Assembly: GCA_036873135.1 (NCBI GenBank) | Contig: JAPTYO010000011.1 | Location: 17,804,747-17,868,746 of the forward strand | Direction: 5' to 3' | DNA length: 64,000 bases | Origin: Clarkia xantiana subsp. parviflora | Lineage: Eukaryota > Streptophyta > Magnoliopsida > Myrtales > Onagraceae | In this document: one piece after another, positions 47,782 to 56,619 of the stretch | Numbering within the stretch: position 1 is the first letter of the stretch | How the letters are laid out: each line of letters begins with the position of its first letter | The notes under the pieces: generated by a model | The model's input: only the letters and a program-made list of their open reading frames with translations | Databases searched by the model: none | Told to the model about the DNA's origin: nothing | Translations under genes and position numbers: made by a program

Positions 47782-47800
47782 TTCCCACAGACGCCGCCAA
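47782..47800 (-). promoter_or_regulatory. Primer-binding site of E3, one mismatch
   Basis: On minus, the LTR end CCAACA is followed by TTGGCGGCGTCTGTGGGAA. R has TTGGCGCCGTCTGTGGGAA, so E3 differs at position 7. Confidence 0.8.
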
Positions 47801-48559
47801 TGTTGGATCACGGGCGAAGCTCCGTTACGTCCTTGACGGAAAGCTTTGGACTCCTGGGCTCCGCGTAATCCTGCAAAAGGGGATGACCTGGGTGGTGACC
47901 CAGAATCCCTCTCCGATGCTTAAATGAGTATGTGATCAATGGGTGGTAAGCAGAAGTTCTAAGTTCGTATTAGATGATTGTTTTCTGAGGTAACTTCCTC
48001 CTTTATATAGGAGGGGAAGTTACTCAGTTACCTGTTACTGCGCCTGGCAGTTTTACCCATGATTCCGTGTATCTCGCCACGATTCCGCATATCTCGGTCG
48101 GGATTCCGTATATCTCGCCCCACGCTCCGCGTATCTTACCCGTACTCCGCGTATCTCGGGCACGCCCTGCGTATCTCGGGGGGTTTATCTTTATCTCTAA
48201 CCGTCTCCCACTACTCTATCTAGTAGGCGGGTTTCTTGGTCTTTATCCTCTGATCACAAGTCACGACTCCTGTCGGGGACTCCAGAGTTGTCTCATTCTA
48301 GGTCACCACCCAGGACCTTCAGTCTCTACGGGACAGGTCCAGCCTCTGCGGGGCTTTAGTATCGGGGCCTTTACTAAGGCATATCGGGGCCTGCTCAGAG
48401 GCTTCTTGTCGGGAGCATCTAGCTCATGTGTCGGGGCCGCTAAAGTCGGGACCCTTCATACTGGGCCTCTGGGCCTTCCGGGCTTTTCACGAGGCCCACT
48501 GGACCTACTCGCCATCCATTTGCTATTAACGGGGCTAACGATTACATCGGAACCCATCA
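47801..48559 (-). mobile_element. 5' LTR of E3 (759 bp)
   Basis: Differences from the 3' LTR that I can see: CTCCGCG for CTCTGCG, TTCTTGG for TTCTCGG, CGACTCC for CGATTCC, and CCATTTGC for CCATTGGC. TATA box at 48002-48009. Confidence 0.95.
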
Positions 48560-48891
48560 CACCCCTCAGTTGGGACATAGGATTTCGAGCAAGAATGAAC
48601 AAGCAGGAAGACGCAAGCATTGATATCAACAACATCTTCACACCGCTAAACACGGTGGCCGAAGACATTTACGTCAACCTGCTGGAAAACAAGCTCCCAG
48701 GTCCGCTTGTCCCGGAGACAACTTTCTTGGGCAACAACATCAGAGAATGGTGCAAGTACCATAAAACTTGGGGGCACAACACAAACATGTGTCCACCATT
48801 AAACTGGGAAATTGAAGAATGCATCACGCTAGGTGCATTGAGGCGATTTGTTGCAACCAACTACGCGACATCGTCATCAAACCAGCCATAA

Positions 48892-49611
48892 TGAAATGGG
48901 AGAAACAACTATCTTTTAGATTACTTTGCGCATTCCTAGTACTTCTAGTATAATCAATGTAAATACACGCAAGTATCTAATAAAATCAATCTACATTTGT
49001 AGGTACACATCTATCTCTTGCACGATATTTTTTGGATTAAACGCGAAGCAACTAAACTATGCGCTCATTATCTACATCAATAATCCAAGAAATTGTGACA
49101 CGTGCAAGCAAAATCTATCATGCGTTATGACAACGTTTATCATCAGCAACAATTTACCCATATGGATGACCACATAAAAAGGCATCATCATAGAGTCAAA
49201 CACTTGGAAGTTAAGCCCAAGACACTTTCAATAACAACATATTGCAAATACACACAATGGATGATATTTGCATACTTACAACAAGGAGTTTATTTCTCCA
49301 TTCACAAATCAACATCTGCATCAAGGAGGCGCTGGTAACACAAAAAATGGTGCTGTGTTCACAAGACAACTCATATGACGCAAGGACAACTTGCGGATTA
49401 TTTACAAAAAAGGAACTTATAGTAATTCTCTCCTCAAAGAAACGACTACTCAAAGAGCCGTCACCAACAAACAAAATCTTGGATTAACACCAAGACCTAC
49501 TATCAAAGGGGGCATGTTTACTTCTAAGTGACATCTCTCTTTAAAAGCAAATCATCACGATCATAGCCATTCCCTAAATTCAGAACAGGATGGGCAAATA
49601 CAATAACGGGG
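48892..49611. other. Non-coding region of H after the second gag
   Basis: AT-rich, no coding features. An AATAAA at 48979-48984, about 90 bp after the TAA of the second gag ORF, could be a polyadenylation signal for a subgenomic or premature transcript, but such words are common in AT-rich DNA. Confidence 0.45.
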
Positions 49612-50170
49612 TTGACCACCCTCCATAACGGATGTCCTCTGTCTAGACGACACTCCTTTGTTACGAATTCCTAGTAAGGGTTCACTTTTCATAGCAGATG
49701 TCCTCTGATTAGACGACACTACTTTGCTACGAATTCCTAATACGGGTTCACTCTTCATAACGGATGTCCTCTGTCTAGACGACACTCCTTTGTTACGAAT
49801 TCCTAGTAAGGGTTCACTTTTCATAACATATGTCCTCTGATTAGACGACACTACTTTGCTACGAATTCCTAATACGGGTTCACTCTTCATAACGAATGTC
49901 CTCTGTCTAGACGACACTCCTTTGTTACGAATTCCTAGTAAGGGTTCACTTTTCATAACAGATGTCCTCTGATTAGACGACACTACTTTGCTACGAATTC
50001 CTAATACGGGTTCACTCTTCACGGCGGGTGTCCTCTGTTTAGACGACACTACTTTATTACGAATTCCTAGTACGGGTTCACTCTTCATGACAGATGTCCT
50101 CTGTTTAGACGACAATCCCACATAACGAACTCCTGACAAGGGTTCACTCTTCAATGCGGAAGTCCTCTTG
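49612..50170. repeat. 66-bp tandem repeat in H, about 8.5 copies in dimer pattern
   Basis: Each unit has CATAACGGATGTCCTCTG, TAGACGACAC, TACGAATTCCTA and GGGTTCACT. Two variants alternate (TCCTTTGTTACG..AGTAAGGG and TACTTTGCTACG..AATACGGG), giving a 132-bp higher-order unit. As 66 is a multiple of three, the minus strand has a 225-residue open frame of 22-residue repeats (MKSEPVLGIRSKVVSS-like). No start signal or homology suggests it is a real protein. Confidence 0.92.
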
Positions 50171-50977
50171 CAAAATGACAATTCCGTACTATAGATTTTC
50201 AAAAATCGTGTTGCATGATTCCTGGACGCAGAAAACATGCATCACAATTCATACTCTCAAAAGTGCTACATGGTCCCTGGACGCAGGAATCATGTATCAC
50301 AAATATTTTTACTAAATATTTAGCCAAATACTTTATAAAAATTTTATATATCAAACACCTTTCCAAACATTTTATCAAACAAAAATTTCAAAGTTCGCAA
50401 AACTCTCTTTCAAAACCCAAAAAGTTTTTACGTATGCTTTCCCAACGCGGGTTGATACACGCTGGCAGGTGCGCACCCTGTTTAAAACTCATAAACTTAC
50501 AAGTAGAGTCTTGTACAACGTCGCCTTAGAGTGGAACTAAGAGACGGTATAAACTAGTATCTTGCTCAAGCAAAGATAACACATTTCAAACATACTACTT
50601 GTTAAGTCGCTATACGCCAATCACTTGACAAGCTTCGACGAATATAGTAACAAGCCATGCAGGAAGACGTACAACATGCATAATGCATCGTGCGAACAAT
50701 TTTGAATTGAAAATGGCTATCAGTCACGATTGCGGGGACTACGTTTACTCTACTAGTCATCCGGGTCCAGGAAACACAGTAAGCGATAACGGTATGAAAT
50801 ATTACTAACAAGTTATCATGCAAACTGCTGTGTATAAAACAGGTTCATACGACGTAGTTCAAAGCGAACAAGTCACAAGCGTCAATAAAACAACAACTCT
50901 AACAAGTTTCTAAACATAGAAGTCGGGGGGCAAACGAGCTCATAAATGAGTTCAACATATCGAAAAGAGGACACAAA
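50171..50977. other. 3' flank of the antisense gene of H
   Basis: Downstream of the minus-strand antisense gene. It has two copies of a GCAYGATTCCTGGACGCAG-like word near 50212 and 50262. A short stretch at about 50500-50560 (GTCGCCTTAGAGTGGAACTA, AAGAGACGGTATAAACT) matches M near 18533-18570 in reverse complement, again linking H and M. No coding sequence. Confidence 0.6.
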
Positions 50978-53321
50978 TCAAAGCAGTCCATCATCCCTGA
51001 CAGGGCTGGGCGGAACAGGCAAATGTTGCACATTAGTGCCGCCACCATCTTCTCCAAACAAAAATGCAAACTCAGATGTTGCAGTATCTAAGCGACGAAG
51101 CTCGGCAACTTGCCCAACAACAGACTCCGCATATGTCCCTAACTTGTCAAAAGGAAAGCCAGGAGCAAGAATACTCACTCTACGAATAAAGTCCTCAGCA
51201 AACTCGCTGAGCATAGGAGTGGCCTTCGCCGTGGCAGCAGCAGTAACTGCGTTATCAAATCCAGGGGTAGAAGGGAACTTGCTAAGTCCCTCTTCAATGC
51301 CAGCCTTCATTTCCGCCTCGCGCACTTTCCGACGGGCAGCCTTGTGCTTGCCGGCGTTATCAGAAATGGCCTTCTCAATGGCAGCATTCTCAGATTCAAG
51401 CTAAACAAGGCTAGCATGATCAGACTCATAACGAGCGTCAAAATCTGTCTTCTTCAACGAAAGACGGCGCACTTCATCCTTAGCTTCCTCAAGCTCCTTG
51501 GACAAAGTGGCAGCTTTGTCAGCAATGGCACGGTTCTCCTGAACAAGCTCTAGCATGAAAGAGGCCATATGCACCATGTCGAAAACAACCTGAAAACAAG
51601 GAAACAATAAACATACGTGTTCGAGAACAACGAACATAGCGAAGTGGAAAAAAGATACTCACTGGAGTGAATCCAGACAATGATCTCTCAACAAATGCTC
51701 ATGCCTCCTCGTCACTCGAGGGTCGAACAACTCGATCACCAGGAGGAATGGATCGATGGAGAACACGCACGCCAACTTCAGGCATGCTCAGCTGGGAGTT
51801 CTTGGGAAAAGAAAGATCTCCTGCCACATACGGCATCCACTTGCCATCTGAAATATCACCATCCAAAGGACAAAGCAAATCTGCACGTCCAAGTGGCGGG
51901 ATCGCTACATGTAAACCAAGCAGCGTTATGCAAAAGCCAAAAATAAAGCGTATAAAGGCACAGAATCAAGTGTCCAGCTTATACCAGAAAGAAGAGAACG
52001 TTCCACCTCGGACCGCTCCTTCGAGCGGGGGGGACAACGCATCCTCGCTACCGCCAACTTCCTTCCCTTTATGGCAGGAAGGAGTAGGAACGGTCACAGT
52101 AATATTCGGACGCTTTGAACTGCTCGAAGAACGCGCCCCAGTGGTGGACCGTTTGGAAGAGTCAGGAGCAGCAACAACGCGGTCAGTAACAAGCGTCGTA
52201 CGACCTGCAAGTAGCATACAAAGTTACAACCCAACTGAGAAAATAAAAGATTATCCTTTCAAAAAAGCTATCTACCTTTACCGCGTCCAGAAGTCGCTGA
52301 TGCTCCAGAAGCAAATGGAGGAACGATCCTCCCGCTAGAAGCAATCTTGCGAGCGGCCGCCGTCTGCAAAGACGAGCTTTTTCCGTCAAACCAACCTACA
52401 GTGCAACACGGTAGAAAGTTATAAAAATGATCAACATACCGAAGTTGCAGAAGGGAGCACATGGATCCCAGCATCAATCAATTCTTGATCGGATGCGCGC
52501 AATGAGCAAGTAAAGCTGCGCGATTGTTGACAACGATATATCTGCTTTATCACTTCTTTATCCGACGTGGAGAGTTCCCGAAAAGTAGGCGCGGGATCAA
52601 ATTTCTGAACATACTCGGCATCCCAAGTCGTCCCCGCATCATGAACAAAGAAGTAATGATGCCTCCAATGGTCGGCGGACCGATCCGCGGTAGCGACTAA
52701 CCGGTAACTAGGGTCCCACTTGGCCTCCCCAAGACCAAGTTCCTCAAAACCATCGCCCTGCAAGTTCGGCCAACGAACTTTCACACCGCATAATCCCGCT
52801 GAGTCTGAACTCTTAAGCTGGTAGAAACAGCGAAAGAGAGTGCAAGAATAACGCCAGGATTGTTTTTGAAGCAACACTCTGAAACAAGTCCATACTCTAA
52901 TCCCGTTGGGTGCAAGATCTTGAGGGGAAATCCCATATCCGCTACAGAGATCAACCAAGTCGGAACAGTAGGGAAACCGCAAACCCTCTCTAACGTGTGA
53001 TGTGTACACGACGGATAAATCTACAGGCGAAGGAGTAGCATCTCCTAGATTGCTATCAGGAAGTACCTCAAAGGGGTAAAAAGCCTCGGTACAAGCGTCG
53101 AGTCCGGAAGCACTCGCATACAAGCTGAACAGGGATCTATCCAAGCGGTTAGTATAATACCTAACCAACGTCTCAGTCTCTCTAGCGGGAGATACCCCAA
53201 CAGCTACCCCCTCATCAGTGTCTAAAGCGTTACCTGCCGGCAAAGCCGGGTCTACTTCCAAGTCATCCTCTATATCGGAATTAAAGGGAGTCTGCAATAG
53301 AGGAGTGGTGGACTTACTCAT
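50978..53321 (-). pseudogene. Antisense accessory gene of element H, 5 predicted exons
   Basis: Minus strand, start MSKSTTPLLQ at 53321. Exon 1, about 53321-52440, carries the N-terminal domain: GLRFPYCSDLVDL, NGIRVWTCFRVL, CFYQLKSS and HHYFFVHDAG, homologous to the L protein and resembling the Pfam 'putative gypsy type transposon' family. Further exons lie at about 52395-52276 (WFDGKSSSLQ), 52205-51990, 51870-51663 (LSMPEVGVRVLHRS) and 51590-50978 (coiled coil, then FIRRVSILAPGFPFDKLG). The same exon blocks occur in M. The join of exons 1 and 2 does not keep frame with the obvious GT and AG, and there is a TGA in exon 4 and a TAG in exon 5, so the copy is probably damaged. Function unknown. 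Confidence 0.65.
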
Positions 53322-53394
53322 TGTATCAACGTGATCAAAGGGAAGGAAGCTCCGCAAGAAGTTACTACAATCCCACAACCTGCAAGAAGCAATC

Positions 53395-53812
53395 AAAGTC
53401 AATGCGCGTATCAAAGTTAACGCGCGTATCAACATCAACGCGCGTATCAAAGTTAACGCGCGTATCAACATCAATGCGCGTATCAAAGTTAACGCGCATG
53501 TCGACATCAATGCGCGTATCAACATCAACGCGCGTATCAAAGTTAACGCGCGTATCAACATCAATGCGCGTATCAAAGTTAACGCGCGTATCGACATCAA
53601 TGCGCGTATCAAAGTTAACGCGCGTATCAACATCAACGCGCATATCAAAGTTAACGCGCGTATCAACGTCAATGCGCTTATCAAAGTCAACGCGCGTATC
53701 AAAAGTCAACGCGCGTATCAAAAGTCAACGCGCGTATCAAAAGTCAACGCGCGTATCAAAGTCAACGCGCGTATCAAAAGTCAACGCGCGTATCAAAAGT
53801 CAACGTTGGTAC
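53395..53812. repeat. 18-19-bp tandem repeat rich in CGCG, about 22 copies
   Basis: Units AACGCGCGTATCAAAGTT and AACGCGCGTATCAACATC alternate, so the higher-order unit is 36 bp; the last part uses a 19-bp variant. The array sits 75 bp upstream of the start of the antisense gene of H. Every unit has an ACGCG core. The long open frames across it (both strands) are repeat artefacts. Confidence 0.93.
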
Positions 53813-55194
53813 GTACCATGGAAGGAACTAACATCCTAAGGAGCTATCATGCAAACGGAGGATTAACGCGACAAACCGTAAGAATCGAACGCGGCAACGC
53901 TTAAGGAAAATTTTTCTCTACGGCATCAAGACGACAAGTGACTATGCCTAAAGTTACTGGGCAATCCCCGTCAACCAAAAAACCCGCCAAGAAGGAAAAT
54001 CATGCATATCGACCAAAAAAGCTTCTACACGAAGATACGGGGAATTCTACATCAAATACCCACGGAAATGGAAAATCGCCTAAATTATGGATAAACGACG
54101 ATAATGATGGCAATCAATCAGCAATTACTCGACGTATAGACATCAACAAGTAGTCCCACATGTCGACAACGAAAAATGACTTAAACAAACAACAATATGG
54201 TGACATCGACATTCAAGCCGAAGCTGTCCTAAAAATTCGAGTTTCCAAATTACCTCAAAACGTGACGGAAGGTATTCCAATGGACTCCCCTCGTCGAGAA
54301 GATTCCGGAAAGGTAAGGATCGTAACGAGGCGAGGCCGGGAAGGCGGCGCGTGGGCCACACGCTCCGGCGAAGGTGTCTCTCACGCGGCGGCGCGTGAGG
54401 GCGCGTGCGGGGTCTTCTGGCGGCTCCGAAGATGGCGCTGGAATCCTTGGGACGAACCGAGTCGAATGATGGTGTCAACTTCCAAAAAAAAAAGCCAAAA
54501 ATCAGACTCGAAACTGTCAGAACGTATCTAGCCTCCACAACGGCGAAGAAATTTTACACACAAAAGCAATTTCGGGAAAGGGTGAATGAATTACCTGCAA
54601 AGGGAATGGAATGGTGAACTCCCAAGATGCTGGAAGGATAAATGGGGATGTGTGTATTTACAAATCCCAAAGAGATGCTTTGTGGATAAGGATCAAAGGA
54701 TTAGTTTACCTACATTCAAGACTAAACCCCTACGGTATACTCTATTCTCTCCTCTAAAAATATCTACTCTTATGCGTATCTTGACATGGCACGTATCAAA
54801 CCCACCACTTTACGTATACGTTGCAACCGCATGATTCATGATTCGGTAATCACTTAGTTGTTTTAGAAACGTACGGTTTCTATTTCTTGCACTACGTAAT
54901 TATGATCTTGCCGTGTCCATTACCTATACATGCGTATTGAAAGAGGCATACTTGCATAGTGTATTATCAATTGCCTATGTTTCCGACGATAACCATACTT
55001 GCGCGTATACATTTCCTATTGCACTAACCATGATGATAGGAAACAAAGTCATTCGGTCGGAAAATCAAACGACGGACGAAATCAAGATGCTTGCGTCCGA
55101 CCAACGATCAAAACCGAAAGGTTAGCGTCAAACTCAAATTGGACAAATATCCTAACTTAAAATAGAGTCAAGAAAGGTTCTAAACCGTTACTTG
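53813..55194. other. Non-coding region of H between the CGCG array and the 3' LTR
   Basis: It contains a GC-rich block with several GGCGCGTG words (about 54330-54410), like M at about 15279-15350. The rest is AT-rich. No open frame has coding features. It is probably the 5' region of the antisense transcript. Confidence 0.55.
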
Positions 55195-56009
55195 ACTCGG
55201 GGGCAAGTGATGGATAAATGTCCAATTCGGGTTCGTATTTACATTGCGTGCCTCGTAAACGTGTCAAAAATTACATCTCGGTTTAAAAACATCTCCCACG
55301 GTATCAAAACGGTCCGGAAGCGCATTTACGCGCGTCCGGACCGGACCTCCGGGTTGCATAGCAACCCGGACGTCCGGGTTGCTTGCAATCCGGAGGTCCG
55401 GGTTGCGCGGCAATCCGGACCTCGCCGAATTGCCCAAATTCGACGAGGTCCGGATTGCCCTATGGGTATCACGCGACTACCGTATCCGCGATTACCGTTG
55501 CGTGTAGAGAAGTCAAGTTCGCACATTACCAATATGGATGACGGTTACCGCATGATCTTGAACCGTCATCAAACCGCTCTAAAACCGGGTCCGGTCCAAA
55601 GAAAGCCTATAAATAGGAGGTCTTGGCCACCCATTTTCACACATTCTCTCATTTGCCCAACTTTAGTATTTTGAGCTCTGACTTCTCTCTAGAAATTCTC
55701 TCTCTCTAGAAATTACCTTTTTGCCCTTATAGTGACTTAAGCATCGGAGAGGGCTCCGCTAGCACCACCCCCCCCTCTCCGTGCTAGCATTGGTCCTTGG
55801 TGCAGGATCCGACGCTTGAGACACAACCTTGCCGAGTCACAACCTTCCCGAGTCCCAGCCTTACCGAGTCACAGCCATATCGAGACACAATCCTCATACG
55901 GGAGCAAGTCTGAACACTCGTTAGTGGCCCAACCTCCGTCCGACGGAAGGATCACAGCCCGCACTACCACAGACGCATCCTCACGACCTTGTTCAATCCG
56001 GACGCAACA
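55195..56009 (+). mobile_element. Polypurine tract and 3' LTR of H (LTR 55208-56009, 802 bp)
   Basis: ACTCGGGGGCAAG at 55195-55207, then TGATGGATAAATG to GACGCAACA. TATA box at 55608-55615. It is about 50 bp longer than the 5' LTR because a CCGGGTTGC / GCAATCCGGA unit near 55335-55425 is repeated. Apart from that and the poly(C) length, about a dozen substitutions separate the LTRs. Confidence 0.94.
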
Positions 56010-56014
56010 AAGAC

Positions 56015-56583
56015 CAATCCGAAGGGTCTCGACAAGAGGAGTCCCGATGGAGAAGGGTCCCGACAAGGTCAGTCCCGATATGCGAGCTGGACGCTCCCGA
56101 TGAGATGCCTTTAAGTAGGCCCCGATGTGGAATCCTTGGGAATGTTGTCCCTGTCACGATGACGAGGGGCCCCGAGCGGTGACCGAATGAGATAACTCTG
56201 GAGTCCCCGATATTGGTCGGGACTTGCTATCAGAGGTTGAGGCCGAGATACGCGGAGCGTGGCCGAGATAGGCGGGATCATGGCCGAGATAGGCGGGATC
56301 GTGCCCGAGATAAGCGGAGCGTAGGCTAACTGCCCTGGCAGTTCACCAGGTAACTGAGGTAAACTCCTCTCCTATATAAAGGTGGAAGTTACCTCAGATC
56401 AAATACGATTACAGACGGATACTCTTGCTTGCCAGTTTCATTGAGATAATTGAGATACTCATTTAAGCATCAGAGAGGGATTCTGGGTCACCGCCCAGTC
56501 TATTCCCCTCTTGCAGGATTGCGTGTAGCGAAGGACTTGGATTTCCGTCAAGACCGTACCGGAGTTCCAACCGTGATCCAACA
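56015..56583 (+). mobile_element. 5' LTR of R, main part
   Basis: This continues the LTR begun at 37097. It ends GATCCAACA like the E3 and L LTRs. Four copies of a GGCCGAGATANGCGG-like word lie at about 56240-56320, upstream of a TATA box (TATATAAA, 56373-56380), matching the U3 word array in E3 and L. Confidence 0.88.
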
Positions 56584-56602
56584 TTGGCGCCGTCTGTGGG
56601 AA
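56584..56602 (+). promoter_or_regulatory. Primer-binding site of R
   Basis: TTGGCGCCGTCTGTGGGAA follows the LTR end directly. It gives the reference sequence for the family. Confidence 0.85.
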
Positions 56603-56619
56603 CGTAACGAAAAGCTGAA

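Larger units (their letters stand above)
40791..48559 (-). mobile_element. Element E3: young, internally deleted Tat-like element
   Basis: LTRs at 40791-41549 and 47801-48559, both 759 bp, differing at about four positions by eye. Target duplication CACCC at 40786-40790 and 48560-48564. In order it has the 5' LTR, primer site, gag-protease, a truncated RT, fragments of RNase H with a minisatellite, integrase, tandem repeats, polypurine tract and 3' LTR. The antisense gene present in L and R is absent: only about 1.1 kb separates integrase from the LTR. Confidence 0.95.
40401..48891 (+). pseudogene. Element H second gag-like ORF, split by E3
   Basis: After the protease the same frame continues, without RT, into 40401-40790, then (after E3 and its duplication) 48565-48891, ending in TAA. 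Order and motifs mirror the C-terminal half of gag: a capsid-like piece ([44 protein letters not shown]), a spacer, and a second zinc knuckle of the same CX2HX4HX4C form (WCKYHKTWGHNTNMC) followed by LGALRRFV, which parallels LKGELKQFV of the first gag. Identity to the first gag is low, so it is either an ancient duplicate or a captured gag from another element. E3 interrupts it between GTP and LSWD; the frame is otherwise continuous across the insertion. Confidence 0.7.
37184..56009 (+). mobile_element. Element H: gag-protease-gag2 retrotransposon without RT or integrase
   Basis: Complete LTRs at 37184-37935 and 55208-56009 and the duplication AAGAC (37179-37183 and 56010-56014). With E3 removed, the element is about 11 kb. 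It encodes gag, protease and a second gag-like ORF on the plus strand and an intron-containing antisense gene on the minus strand. No RT, RNase H or integrase motif is present anywhere in the internal region. It must depend on another element for reverse transcription. Gag N-terminus, polypurine tract and antisense gene are closest to M. Confidence 0.92.

Noticed and set aside
48979..48984. AATAAA as a functional polyadenylation signal of the second gag of H
   Set aside because: Recorded only as a possibility; such words are frequent in this AT-rich stretch.
53321..53839. Protein of Thr-Arg-Val-Ser repeats
   Set aside because: All frames across the 18-bp CGCG array are open because the unit is a multiple of three; no homology or start context.
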